Shown: positions 16,165 through 24,995, numbered from the stretch's first letter. The stretch: 54,322 nucleotides of DNA from Candidatus Angelobacter sp. Gp1-AA117 (GCA_003223515.1 QHVI01000094.1:1-54322), one strand, 5' to 3'. A program made the numbers and translations. The notes: a model not told the origin generated them from the sequence alone.

Positions 16165-17718
16165 ATGCTTCAGCAGGGCCAAATCGCTCCTCCATCCGGC
16201 ATTGCGCAGAACGGCAAGCCGGCACTGCTGGTCTTCTTTGAAACAGATTGTCCTACCTGCCAACTGGCGCTTCCATATTTGAATTCGCTGGCGCAAAGCG
16301 CTGTTCAAATTCTTGGCATCTCGCAAGATGACGAAGAGAGCACGCGCGCATTCATGAGGCAATTGCACATCTGCTTTCCGGTTGAAGTCGATCATGGGCT
16401 GAAGCTCTCCCGCTCCTGCGATCCGCAGTCTGTTCCCACAATCTTTCTGCTCGATTCATCAGGACGTTTCGTTCGTAGCATCGTGGGCTTCGATAAGGCA
16501 GGATTGAACGATCTGGCTGCTGAACTGGGCCAGCCGCCCATAGCTCCGGAGCATGATGGCAATCCAGCATGGAAACCGGGATGCAGTTCCCGCCATCTGG
16601 AGCCGGAAAGCACTTCAGCCAATGGCACAGGCAGCCCCCATTTCTTGCGCAAAACCGCAGAGCCGGCCACGCGCATCACCCTGGATGACAAAGAAGACCC
16701 ATTCGCTTATTGCATGCGCCATTTTGGCGATGCGCTTCCGGTGGCGCCACCCACGGTCGAGCGCGTGCAGGCCATGCTGGCGGCCTGCAACTTGCCTGCG
16801 CAGGAGATCATTGCCCGCATTCCGCCCTTTTATGGCGAAGCCACAGTCGAAAAGATAGCAGCCAATGCGGTGATGGCCGGTTGTGAGCCGCCGATGATGC
16901 GTGTGCTGCTGCCGCTGGTGCGCGCCGTCTGTGATGAGCGCTTCAATATTCATGGCGTGCAGGCGACCACCCATTTTGCCGCGCCGCTGATCATGATCAA
17001 CGGCCCGGTGCGTCAGGAGCTTGGCTTCTGGTCACGGCAGAATGTTTTCAGCAACGTGGCCCAGGCCAACAGCACTCTGGGACGCGCCCTGCAATTGATC
17101 CTGCTCAATATTGGCGGCGGACGCCCTGACGGCATTGATATGTCCACGCTGGGGAACTCCGGCAAGTTTTCCTATTGCATCGCTGAGAATGAAGAAGAGA
17201 ATCCATGGGAGCCTTTTCATGTGACCCGCGGATTGGCCCGCGAGCAGAGCGCTCTGTCATTGTTCGCCGCCGAACCGCCGCGTGGAGTGGCGGAGCACAA
17301 CGCGCCATCCGGCAAAGCCATTCTTAAGGCGATCACTCGTGCTCTGGCCACCGTCTGGACCTACAGGATGTGTTCTCTGTTTGAAGCCATTGTGGTTTTG
17401 TGTCCGGAGCACGTAAAAACCCTGCACCGTGACGGCTTCAGCAAGCAGCAGGTGCGGGAATTCCTGTTTGAGAATACCGGCATCCCGGTACGACATTTTC
17501 AGGATGAACCCGGTGAGGGCACACAACTCACGGCCATGTACCGCGAGATTACCATCGATGGTGAGCGCTGCTACCAGAAGTTCCGCTCGCCCGGATCGCT
17601 GCACATCATTGTTGCCGGAGGCACAGCAGGCAAGTTTTCCGCCGTGATTGGAAGCTGGGCCACCGGTGAACTGGGCAGCCAGATGGTCACGTATCCAATA
17701 CCAGATTCCGGAGGGTGA
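16165..17718 (+). CDS. Thioredoxin-like domain fused to UGSC-partner family protein
   Basis: 517 aa from the ATG at 16165. Residues 1-125 are TlpA/AhpC-like with the redox pair CPTC in FFETDCPTCQLALPYL and a cis-Pro region SVPTIFLLD; no signal peptide is seen. From about residue 170 it matches the larger protein that, as I recall, is commonly encoded beside UGSC-family (seleno)proteins: ALPVAPPTVERVQAML, GEATVEKIAANAVMAGCEPP, HGVQATTHFAAPLIMINGP, YCIAENEEENPWEPFHVTRG. The function of that family is unknown to me. The UGSC-type gene itself follows as a pseudogene at 17944. The fusion to a thioredoxin domain strengthens the idea of a thiol redox role. Confidence 0.75.
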   Translation: MLQQGQIAPPSGIAQNGKPALLVFFETDCPTCQLALPYLNSLAQSAVQILGISQDDEESTRAFMRQLHICFPVEVDHGLKLSRSCDPQSVPTIFLLDSSGRFVRSIVGFDKAGLNDLAAELGQPPIAPEHDGNPAWKPGCSSRHLEPESTSANGTGSPHFLRKTAEPATRITLDDKEDPFAYCMRHFGDALPVAPPTVERVQAMLAACNLPAQEIIARIPPFYGEATVEKIAANAVMAGCEPPMMRVLLPLVRAVCDERFNIHGVQATTHFAAPLIMINGPVRQELGFWSRQNVFSNVAQANSTLGRALQLILLNIGGGRPDGIDMSTLGNSGKFSYCIAENEEENPWEPFHVTRGLAREQSALSLFAAEPPRGVAEHNAPSGKAILKAITRALATVWTYRMCSLFEAIVVLCPEHVKTLHRDGFSKQQVREFLFENTGIPVRHFQDEPGEGTQLTAMYREITIDGERCYQKFRSPGSLHIIVAGGTAGKFSAVIGSWATGELGSQMVTYPIPDSGG

Positions 17719-17943
17719 TATATCTATTACCTGATTGAGGGTAGTGTCCTATGAGTGTGTTGCCAGGCCGCACATTCCCGGCGCGGGTTTGGCAGCTCTG
17801 CGCTTCCACGAATGGGACTACCTGATTTGAGGGTGTGCCAGCGAAGCTGGCGACATTCTTGTAGCCCACAGCGCAAGTTGTGGGTGAGCAGGCGAGAAAA
17901 ATCATAGAGCCCGCAACGCGGGCGAAATATTTGTGGAGGAGCC
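17719..17943. other. Intergenic region with hairpin repeats
   Basis: Contains the family B two-hairpin repeat (17837-17885) and a single hairpin GCCCGC-AAC-GCGGGC (17909-17923) that matches, in inverse orientation, a hairpin inside MITE copy 1. No gene seen. Confidence 0.6.
17837..17885. repeat. Two-hairpin repeat, family B, copy 1
   Basis: GCCAGC-GAA-GCTGGC (17837-17851), a spacer containing ATTCTT, then CCCACAGC-GCAA-GTTGTGGG (17865-17884). The same two hairpins with a similar spacer lie inverted at 52745-52793, some 35 kb away. Confidence 0.7.
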
Positions 17944-18307
17944 ATGCCGCTCACGCTGATTAATCCGATGAATGAAACCGTAATCAGGGCCGCTGCGCCT
18001 CCAGCGCGTTTGCAGACCCTGGCGGGCAAAAAGATTGGCCTGCTCGACATCAGCAAACCGGGCGGCAGCCTCTTCCTGGATCGCCTTGAAAAAATCCTCC
18101 TGGAGCAGTTTCAGGTAAGCGAAGTTTCCCGCACGCGCAAGCCTACCTTTACCAAAAATCGCTCGCGTGCAGGCCAGCGCCCTGGGGCGTCCCGGCTACG
18201 ATGCCGTGTATGTGCCGCATCCCATTCAGGACCAGACACCCGAACAGATCTCCGCGCGTGCTGACAATGTTGTGGCAGAGATTGTGCGGCGGTTGACAGC
18301 CACCTGA
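17944..18307 (+). pseudogene. UGSC-family (seleno)protein remnant, internal deletion and frameshift
   Basis: The first 60 codons (LTLINPMNETVIRAAAPPAR, LAGKKIGLLDISKPGGSLFL, VSEVSRTRKPTFTK) match the start of UGSC-family proteins. The expected centre with the U/C-G-S-C redox motif is missing. After a frame change near 18160, the family's C-terminus resumes: VQASALGRPGYDAVYVPHPI, then QDQTPEQISARADNVVAEIV, ending at TGA 18305-18307. The first frame instead runs on to 18264 as an unlike Arg-rich tail. A deletion of some 70-90 codons explains this better than a single base error. Its probable partner gene upstream is intact. Confidence 0.7.
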
Positions 18308-18480
18308 TAAATGCAACCGCAAAGGACGCAAAGGACGCGAAGGTAACGAGAGTGGGTAAATGAGTAAATTGGTAAATGGGTAAATGTACGTAAACCAAGC
18401 GCTCTCTTTTGCTACCTTAGCGCCCTTTGCGTCCTCTGCGGTAAAGGTTTGGTTGTGGCTCGCCACGCTGTGGTAAATCC
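18308..18480. repeat. Degenerate repeat block
   Basis: AACCGCAAAGGACGCAAAGG array (18314-18345), GGGTAAATGAGTAAATTGG run (18353-18390), inverted array CCCTTTGCGTCCTCTGCGG (18421-18440), then a TTTGGTTGTGGCTCGCCACG element (18447-18466) that also occurs at 19524, 20938 (inverted) and, diverged, at 45056. Confidence 0.65.
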
Positions 18481-18571
18481 CAACAACAATGCTGACTGTT
18501 CAATGCTTTTGCCCGGCCGAAAGTGTTAGACTGCCATTGAGGATCTCTGGCGCGAGTTTCTGCAGGTGCGT

Positions 18572-19453
18572 ATGACGGATTTGGGCCAAGCTGTTGCAGT
18601 GATTACCGGAGCAGGTTCCGGAATAGGGCGGGCGCTCGCCCAGGAACTGGCATTACACGGCGCCAAGCTGGCGCTGGCCGATGTGGACGGTACCGCACTC
18701 GAAGAGACGCGCAAGACTCTGGAGAAAACACAGGTTGAAACATACGTAGTGGATGTGTCCGATCCGGCGTCGGTTGAGAGTTTCGTGCGCCACGTGGAAA
18801 AAGATTTCGGACGCGTCTCGCTGCTCATCAACAATGCCGGGGTCGCGCTGTACGGCACCTTCGCCGAAATTTCCATCGCTGAAATGGACTGGCTTATGCG
18901 CATCAACTTCTGGGGCGTGGTGCATGGCTGCAAATTTTTTATTCCTCTACTGCAGCGCGAGCCGGAAGCCCACATTGTCAACGTCTCCAGCGTCTTTGGC
19001 TTGATTGCGCCTGCAGGACAGACCGCCTACGCCGCCAGCAAGTTTGCCGTGCGCGGCTTTACCCAGGCGTTGCGCCAGGAATTAATCGACGCAAACTCAA
19101 ACATCAGCGTGACCTGTGTGCATCCCGGTGGTATCCGCACCAGCATTGCCGATAACGCCCGCGCCGGAGCCGCCACTCGTGTGGACGATCAGATGGAGGC
19201 CCGGGAGCGTTTCAACAAAGTGGTCCGCACCACGCCTGAAGCCGCAGCCCGCACGATTGTGAATGGCATCATGCGCAACCAGGCGCGGGTCCTCATCGGA
19301 CCCGATGCCTACCAGATCGATCTCTTCCAACGGCTCATGCCGGTGCGTTGCGGCTCCGTCCTCGCCAAAGTCATGGAGAAGCGCGCTCCCAGGAAAAAGA
19401 AAGCTCCGTCGGTGATTGGGGCTGCGACCAAAGGCGAAAGCGCCGGCAGCTAA
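18572..19453 (+). CDS. Short-chain dehydrogenase/reductase
   Basis: 293-aa classical SDR with the NAD(P) motif TGAGSGIG (12-19), NNAG, catalytic Ser140 region (VNVSSVFGL) and YxxxK as Tyr153/Lys157 (AYAASKFAVRGF). The VHPGGIRTSIADNAR segment after the active site and the basic C-terminal tail (KRAPRKKKAPS) resemble acidobacterial and actinobacterial SDRs of unknown substrate. I prefer the ATG at 18572 over the GTG at 18566. Stands alone between repeat blocks. Confidence 0.9.
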   Translation: MTDLGQAVAVITGAGSGIGRALAQELALHGAKLALADVDGTALEETRKTLEKTQVETYVVDVSDPASVESFVRHVEKDFGRVSLLINNAGVALYGTFAEISIAEMDWLMRINFWGVVHGCKFFIPLLQREPEAHIVNVSSVFGLIAPAGQTAYAASKFAVRGFTQALRQELIDANSNISVTCVHPGGIRTSIADNARAGAATRVDDQMEARERFNKVVRTTPEAAARTIVNGIMRNQARVLIGPDAYQIDLFQRLMPVRCGSVLAKVMEKRAPRKKKAPSVIGAATKGESAGS

Positions 19454-19464
19454 GGAAATGGGTA

Positions 19465-19560
19465 ATTTGGTTTCCTCCCTTCTTGTTACCTTTGCGTCCT
19501 CTGCGTCCTCTGCGGTAAAAGGTTTTGGTTGTGGCTCGCCACGCTGTAGTAAATCCTGCA
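19465..19560. repeat. 9-nt array plus GGTTGTGGCTCGCCACGC element
   Basis: Array CCTTTGCGTCCTCTGCGTCC (about 19488-19515) followed by the TTTTGGTTGTGGCTCGCCAC element, the same order as at 18421-18480. Confidence 0.65.
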
Positions 19561-19679
19561 TCTGCTCGCATCGGTTCACGAAAATGTGCCAGGACTGAGT
19601 GCGTAGTTCGGCAGCCTTTTTCAGCAACTCTGCGTCCAACTATTAAGCCAAAACCGCCCAGGTACTGCCGGAGCACGAA

Positions 19680-20936
19680 TTGCATAACCCTGCCAGACAG
19701 CGAAAATCAATTGCCGTTCTTTTGATCGCCATCCTCCTCTTTACTGCGTCGCCTTCCATGGCTTACTCCGTGCTGACGCACGAGCAGGTCGTTGATTTCC
19801 TGTGGGACTCGAACATCAAGAGAATCCTGTTGCAGCGCTATCCGCAGGCGACTGCTGAAGAGTTACGCAAGGCCCATGCTTATGCTTACGGCGGCTGCCT
19901 GATTCAGGATATGGGCTACTATCCTTTCGGCAACAAGTTCTTCAGCGATCTTGTGCATTACGTCCGCAGCGGAGATTTCGTCATCGAACTGATGAGCGAT
20001 GCGCATGGCATCAATGAACTGGCATTTGCCCTGGGGGCTCTGGCGCATTATGCGTCTGACAATGTTGGGCACCCGGTCGTAAATACCGCCGTCGCTCTGG
20101 GATTCCCCAAACTGCGCGCCAAATTCGGCGACCAGGTTACCTATGTCGAGAGCCACAGCGCGCATATCCAGACGGAGTTTGGTTTTGATGTTCTGCAGGT
20201 GGCCAAACAGCGTTACACCTCGCAGGCTTATCACGATTTCATCGGCTTTGAAGTCGCCCAGCCTCTGCTGGAACGCGCCTTCCTGAAGACCTACGGTCTG
20301 GAATTGAAGCAGATTCTTCCGGATGAAGAGCACGCCATTGGAACTTACCGCCGCGCGGTTGCAAATTGGGTTCCGAAGCTGACACAAGTCGCCCTGATCA
20401 CCGAAAAAAAAGAGCTGGAAGCGCTGCCCAATTTTTCTCCGAAAAACTTTCGCTACCTGCTCTCGCGCACTGAGTACGAAAAAGAATGGGGAAAGAACTA
20501 TCAGAAGCCGGGAGCGGGAGCGCGGGTGCTGGCGTTGCTCGTGAAACTGCTGCCCAAAGTGGGCCCGCTGCGCGCGCTTGATCCCAAGCCACCGACTCCG
20601 GAAACGGAGAAGATGTACATCCAGAGCGTGGAAGATACTGTCAATGCCTATCGCGAACTATTGGTGATGGTGGCCAACAAGAGTTTGCAGCTTGCCAACC
20701 GCGATTTTGATACAGGCAAGCCTACAGCACCCGGAGAATACGAACTTGCCGACAAAACCTATGCCGATCTTCTGAAGAAGCTGTCCAAAGACAATTTTGC
20801 CCGGATGTCTCCGGCACTGAGGAGTAATATTCTGGCCTTCTACAGTGACCCCGGCAGGCCCGTCGAAACCCGCAAACACAAGGATGAGTGGAGAGACACG
20901 GTCAAAAGCCTGGCGCTGCTGAAGAGTGCGTTTTAA
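19680..20936 (+). CDS. Exported zinc-dependent phospholipase C-like protein
   Basis: 418 aa with a cleavable signal peptide (hydrophobic core AVLLIAILLFTASPS, cleavage after SMA). The mature N-terminus YSVLTHEQVVDFLWDSNIKR and the motifs GGCLIQDMGYYPFG, FALGALAHYASDNVGHPVVN and YVESHSAHIQTEF match the zinc-dependent phospholipase C (PF00882-type) alpha-helical fold, where His and Asp residues bind zinc. The start is a TTG at 19680; the first in-frame ATG would remove the signal peptide. The C-terminal 170 residues are helical and unassigned. Substrate unknown. Confidence 0.8.
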   Translation: MHNPARQRKSIAVLLIAILLFTASPSMAYSVLTHEQVVDFLWDSNIKRILLQRYPQATAEELRKAHAYAYGGCLIQDMGYYPFGNKFFSDLVHYVRSGDFVIELMSDAHGINELAFALGALAHYASDNVGHPVVNTAVALGFPKLRAKFGDQVTYVESHSAHIQTEFGFDVLQVAKQRYTSQAYHDFIGFEVAQPLLERAFLKTYGLELKQILPDEEHAIGTYRRAVANWVPKLTQVALITEKKELEALPNFSPKNFRYLLSRTEYEKEWGKNYQKPGAGARVLALLVKLLPKVGPLRALDPKPPTPETEKMYIQSVEDTVNAYRELLVMVANKSLQLANRDFDTGKPTAPGEYELADKTYADLLKKLSKDNFARMSPALRSNILAFYSDPGRPVETRKHKDEWRDTVKSLALLKSAF

Positions 20937-21339
20937 CCGCAGCGTGGCGAGCCACAACCAAGGCAAAACCTTTGCAACACAGAGGAAAGGAGTAAGCAGA
21001 GGAAACGGAAGTCAAAATCCACCACGGAGGCACGGGAGACACTGAGACACGGAGAAAAGCCAAAAAGAGATTTTGAATCTTAGTGCGACACATATTGTCC
21101 TGTTGGCTAGGAATAAACCGGCTTCAGCAGAACTGAGGAAAAAATGAGACCGCAGAGAAATGCCAAATTCTTTTCAGGCTATGAAGAATTCGAAAGATAG
21201 CAATGCAGAGGGCGCAGAGAACGAAGAGGGGAATGGGTACATGAGTCATTTGGTAAATGGATAATTGAACATCAGTGCCATCAGTGATTATCAGCGGCAA
21301 AAAAGACTCGTCTTGTTTCGTTGTTCTCCGAGATAGATT
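20937..21339. other. Repeat-rich intergenic region
   Basis: No gene seen. It holds an inverted GCGTGGCGAGCCACAACC element (20942-20959), ACACAGAGGAAAGGAGTAAG (20976-20995), a CCACGGAGGCACGGGAGACA array (21022-21041), CAGAGGGCGCAGAGAACGAA (21206-21225), a TCATTTGGTAAATGGATAA run (21245-21263) and an ATCAGTGCCATCAGTGATTA unit (21271-21290). Confidence 0.6.
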
Positions 21340-21912
21340 CTATCTCGTTATAACTTCATCAAAGAGCGCATAGAGGCGGTCGAATTCAGCTTTAAGTCTG
21401 GCATTGGGAGAGGTCAGGCCATCCACCACCTGTCTGGCCCAATCGAAATACTGGCGCTTGCGTTCGAAGCTCCAATCTGCCGGAGGACGCTCAAGGATAG
21501 ACCGCAGATTGGAGATCTTGTCGGCCAGCTTCAAGATCTGGGCGCGCACAGATTTCTTGGGAGCGTTCTGCACCTGCAAAGCCTTGCGCTTCTCTTTAGG
21601 CAGGCTCTTGTCGTCGGTCACTTCCAGCACTAAGCTGGTGACATCGGCACCAAACCGGCGCTCCAGCTCTTCTGCCGTTACGCCGGTGTCCTCAATGGTG
21701 TCATGCAGCAAGCCTGCCATGACGAGGTTTGCGTCCAGGATGGGGCTGCTCGAGGCAATCAACTCCGCGACTTCAATCAGGTGATTGATGTAAGGTTCGC
21801 CGGCCAAACCTTTACGCCTCTGGCTGGAATGTTTTTCGGCGGCAAACTGGGCTGCCGCCAGGATATGCTGCAACGCTGTGGCGCAGGTCAGATCGTCATT
21901 CGCATCAGTCAT
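21340..21912 (-). CDS. Small HD-domain hydrolase, SpoT/MESH1-like
   Basis: 190-aa metal-dependent phosphohydrolase related to the hydrolase half of RelA/SpoT. Motifs: FAAEKHSSQRRKGLAGEPYI with INHLIEVAELI (first His and substrate loop), AGLLHDTIEDTGVTAEEL (the HD pair and ED), and AQILKLADKISNLRSI (the KLADRxxN helix). There is no synthetase, TGS or ACT domain, so it fits a small alarmone hydrolase that degrades (p)ppGpp or a related nucleotide. Single gene. Confidence 0.88.
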   Translation of the reverse strand: MTDANDDLTCATALQHILAAAQFAAEKHSSQRRKGLAGEPYINHLIEVAELIASSSPILDANLVMAGLLHDTIEDTGVTAEELERRFGADVTSLVLEVTDDKSLPKEKRKALQVQNAPKKSVRAQILKLADKISNLRSILERPPADWSFERKRQYFDWARQVVDGLTSPNARLKAEFDRLYALFDEVITR

Positions 21913-22074
21913 TCAGTTTTCTCAAGTTGGGGTTCTTTCAGCGAAGTACCAACTTCTCATCGGGCAAAGCTCGCAAAGAGATATTTTAGAACAGTGGGCT
22001 GATAGATCGGGAAAAGCGGGTCATCGGGCCGACTGGTCGTAAGAACCCAGCGCCAATTCTTCCCAACAACCGCC

Positions 22075-22145
22075 TTGATTTTCTCAGCGTTTTTCCTCTG
22101 TGCCCTTTGTGAAACCTCCGTGTCCTTTGTGGTCAGATTTTGCCT
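22075..22145. repeat. 9-nt-type degenerate array
   Basis: CCTCTGTGCCCTTTGTGAAA and CCTCCGTGTCCTTTGTGGT (about 22095-22133), the T-rich variant of the array also seen at 45010-45050. Confidence 0.55.
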
Positions 22146-22154
22146 TACGTTGGC

Positions 22155-22721
22155 TCACTTGACGTATTTTTTCGGCAAAGCATGCGTCTGGTCTTCGGCT
22201 TCCCAGTAAACATTCACCACCCACCAGCGGGCGCCATCATGAAATAGCTGGATGCTGTTGATGCCCCGGGCAAAGGGTTTCTCGCTTTGGGCGTGCCGGG
22301 ATTCATAAGTGCTCCAGACGTGAGCGATGTGATCCCAGATTTCAGTGCGATTGGCCACAGAACGTTCAAAGAAGCCTTCCTTTTCGAAGATCGCCTGCGC
22401 CCTCTGGATGTATTCGTCTGCGCTGAGCATCCTGGCGGTGATTTTGCCATCCTGCTCGCGGCGTGTGGGAATGAGGTGAGCACCGGGATAAAAGAGCGAG
22501 CGAAAACGATTCCAATCGCGCGTGCCGGCCGGGCCGGAAATCACGTCATAGAGCGCCGCGACAAGATGTTCCACGCTGTCTACATCACTGGCCTTTGCCT
22601 GCGGAGAGCTGCCGGGCGGCAGTGGGGTAGTTGGTGCCGGAATAGGAGGTTGGTTCTGGCACAACAGCGAAGTCGTGCAAAGAGCCACAATCAGGAGAAC
22701 ACGCAATATGAATTGAGTCAT
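22155..22721 (-). CDS. Exported SnoaL/NTF2-like protein
   Basis: 188 aa with a signal peptide (FILRVLLIVALCTTSLLC) and a short Pro-rich stretch. Residues 50-180 follow the SnoaL/NTF2 cone fold seen in many acidobacterial exported proteins: VEHLVAALYDVISGPAGTRD, WNRFRSLFYPGAHL, EGFFERSVANRTEIWDHIAH, and a final IQLFHDGARWWVVNVYWEAE strand. A Cys at the end of the hydrophobic core could make it a lipoprotein. Function unknown. Confidence 0.75.
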   Translation of the reverse strand: MTQFILRVLLIVALCTTSLLCQNQPPIPAPTTPLPPGSSPQAKASDVDSVEHLVAALYDVISGPAGTRDWNRFRSLFYPGAHLIPTRREQDGKITARMLSADEYIQRAQAIFEKEGFFERSVANRTEIWDHIAHVWSTYESRHAQSEKPFARGINSIQLFHDGARWWVVNVYWEAEDQTHALPKKYVK

Positions 22722-22847
22722 GGCAGAAATTTAATGCAATGGATCGGGGAATGGCAAATCCCCGCAGAGCTACTAGCAGCTAAAGATAATTGCCGGTTGC
22801 CGGGGCTGTTCCTTTCGTTTACCCTTTCTGCCATCTAAAGGAGAAGA

Positions 22848-23909
22848 GTGTTCTACGTCGGTGAGACTGTCCGCCTGGTGCGTGAGCTTCCGGAAATTCC
22901 CCTGCCTCTTCATACTGAAGGTGTTGTAACCAGCATCAATCGCAGCGACGATGGCTATCCGCTGAGCGCCGAAATCAATTTCTATGCGAACTCTAAAGCG
23001 CAGACGCATAGCATCCCGTTGGATGCAGTCGAGTTAGTAATCTCGTCTACCGGAGGCTGCACCGGGGTTTTCTGGGAACTGGGCAAGCCAAGTGAACAGC
23101 TCATCGACAGCGCCATGAATGCCATGCTTGATCATGGCTTTGAAATGCGCCAGGGTCCGAATGTGAGGCAACGGCGCTACAACCGTGAAGACCGTTTCTG
23201 GGAGGATCAGGACCGTTTCAGCGATCCCAGCGGCGCGCAGGTTGTGACGGCTGCGCCTTCATGGGATGGATGCATTGTCGCCTTCTCCGGCAGAGAACGC
23301 TATCATCTCGAATTCCGGCTGGGCGGCAGGCGGAATCCTCACGTCCTGCTGCATGAGCGGTTTGAAACCTACTATGAACAGCAGCAGACCACCCATGCTG
23401 CCATGAGGCTCCTGCGCCTTGTATATGCGCTGTTGAGCGCGTTGGAGGCGGGTTCGTGCGCCATATCGGTCGCCGACCACTGGATTCGGGATGAAAGCTG
23501 GAACTCGCTGCTGCAGCCGCCCTTTTATCCCGACCTGTTCATTGTGGCGGAGTCGAGCTTGCCTAAACCATTGCCTGCGGGGTTTCGCGCGCAGAAGTTG
23601 GTCGGCGGCAATGCCATTCTCACCAGCTTGCCGGTAAAATTCTCACCCATGGACGATGCGGTGCAGCGCAGCGAACATGAGCTGAAGCTGCACGGGCTCA
23701 GGCGATGCAAAGCGCTGGGTGAAAAAGCCTATGACCAGATGTATGACGCTCATTCGTCCAGCGATGCCAGCTGGCTTTACAGCGACGCAAAAGAGGCATT
23801 TTATGACGCGATCCGGCTGGCCAATGAGTTGGGACTTACGGAAGAATCCGCCGCCCTGGAGAAACGGCTGCAGCATATCAAAGCGGTGTTCAGGAGCCAG
23901 TTCAGTTAA
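22848..23909 (+). CDS. Hypothetical protein
   Basis: 353 aa, GTG start with AGGAGA 5 bp upstream. I do not recognise the family. Residues 1-70 read as a small beta-barrel (MFYVGETVRLVRELPEIPLP, then TEGVVTSINRSDDG) like KOW- or DUF4926-type domains. The middle (110-270) alternates strands and helices with many Trp, Phe and Arg. The last 60 residues look like a TPR-type helix pair (KEAFYDAIRLANELGLTEES). No signal peptide or membrane helix. Confidence 0.7.
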   Translation: MFYVGETVRLVRELPEIPLPLHTEGVVTSINRSDDGYPLSAEINFYANSKAQTHSIPLDAVELVISSTGGCTGVFWELGKPSEQLIDSAMNAMLDHGFEMRQGPNVRQRRYNREDRFWEDQDRFSDPSGAQVVTAAPSWDGCIVAFSGRERYHLEFRLGGRRNPHVLLHERFETYYEQQQTTHAAMRLLRLVYALLSALEAGSCAISVADHWIRDESWNSLLQPPFYPDLFIVAESSLPKPLPAGFRAQKLVGGNAILTSLPVKFSPMDDAVQRSEHELKLHGLRRCKALGEKAYDQMYDAHSSSDASWLYSDAKEAFYDAIRLANELGLTEESAALEKRLQHIKAVFRSQFS

Positions 23910-23911
23910 GC

Positions 23912-24052
23912 AACTAACAGCTGGCAAATAGCAACTGGCTTTTGGCTCTTAGCTCTTGGCTTTTAGCTTGGGGTTTATCAGCGTCAATCAGTCCGACCAG
24001 CGTCATCAGCGTTAAGGGTTTTGCTAATTGCTAATTGCTAATTGCTAGCTGC
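23912..24052. repeat. GGCTCTTAGCTCTTGGC and TTGCTAATTGCTAATTGC runs
   Basis: Degenerate 7-8-nt repeats fill the whole gap between the convergent genes, with an ATCAGCGTCAATCAG-type unit (about 23978-24016) in the middle. The final GCTAATTGCTAATTGC run reaches the fdhE stop codon on the other strand, so the repeat may have set that protein's C-terminus. Confidence 0.65.
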
Positions 24053-24848
24053 TCGGAAGCAGATACATGTTGGGCTGCTGGCGCGAAAATCCCTGCTCCT
24101 GGGCCCAGAGGTCGAGCGGCAGGGTGGCGAGGTCATCGACTGCTGGGATGGCGTGTCCATCCTTGCTGAGATCGATGCACTTGATGTAGGTCTTGCAGGT
24201 TTCGCAGGCTTCTACGCGGGCCTGCGTAAATTCTTCGGCGCTGAATACCGGCAGCTTCTCTTTATTCTGCTCCGCACAGTTGGGGCAAAGCACCCTGCGG
24301 AACTCCCACTCCGTGGAGCACAGCGAGCATAGCAGGGACCGCCGGGCGCCATTGTTATATTCGCGCAGCACAGCCAGTTCCGGCGCATTGCCGCAGGCCG
24401 GACATATCGGAGAGGTATTTTCCGAATGAATCTGCATCTGGCTGGTCACATGTTGGGCGTACGGCTGAAGCAGGATATAGGTGAGCAGCGCCTCTGAGGG
24501 TGATTCCGGTTCTGGTTGCTGCTCCCAGTATTGCAACAGCAACTCGCTCCAGCGCGTGGCGTTCTTTCCGATTTTCTCCAGCGCCTCTTTTAAGGGAGCT
24601 GAGCCAAGATTGTTGACCAGCTTGTGAAGGTCGGGCACAAACCCCAGCAGGGAAGAAATATCAGGATGATCGGTGCCGTGCAGGCCGTCGCTGATGGCCC
24701 GCTGCAGCTTGGCTACCCGCATGTAAACAGTCAGGATTTCCTTGGTGGTAGGGAAATCAGTCGATAGCTTTTGGGCGCGCGAAATTTTTTCGTCCCAGGA
24801 AAATTTCATGGAGGCAGATTTGTTCAAAGCTGTTCCGGAAATCACCAT
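24045..24848 (-). CDS. fdhE: FdhE-type formate dehydrogenase accessory protein
   Basis: 267-aa rubredoxin-like metal-binding protein needed for formate dehydrogenase maturation or iron loading. It has the CxxC pairs of the family: CPACG, CSLCSTEW, CPNC and CETCKTYIKCIDL, near residues 150-225, after an all-helical N-terminal domain. No formate dehydrogenase gene lies in this window, so its client would be elsewhere. ATG 24809 is an alternative start. It is next to tRNA-Val on the same strand. Confidence 0.88.
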   Translation of the reverse strand: MVISGTALNKSASMKFSWDEKISRAQKLSTDFPTTKEILTVYMRVAKLQRAISDGLHGTDHPDISSLLGFVPDLHKLVNNLGSAPLKEALEKIGKNATRWSELLLQYWEQQPEPESPSEALLTYILLQPYAQHVTSQMQIHSENTSPICPACGNAPELAVLREYNNGARRSLLCSLCSTEWEFRRVLCPNCAEQNKEKLPVFSAEEFTQARVEACETCKTYIKCIDLSKDGHAIPAVDDLATLPLDLWAQEQGFSRQQPNMYLLPSS

Positions 24849-24995
24849 TGCCTTTATTCGAATTCGTAATTATCGCATGAGGGCCATCCTGGGCCACCTT
24901 TATTTTCAATGAGGAAAAAAGCGGAACCCATAGGCGTAGAAGAATGTTTCAGCGAGTCAAAAGCTAAATACCAGGAACTAAATACTGGTATATGG

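Noticed and set aside
17944-18307. Selenocysteine-coding UGA in the UGSC-type gene
   Set aside because: The region that would carry the Sec codon is deleted; the final TGA is the ordinary C-terminal stop.
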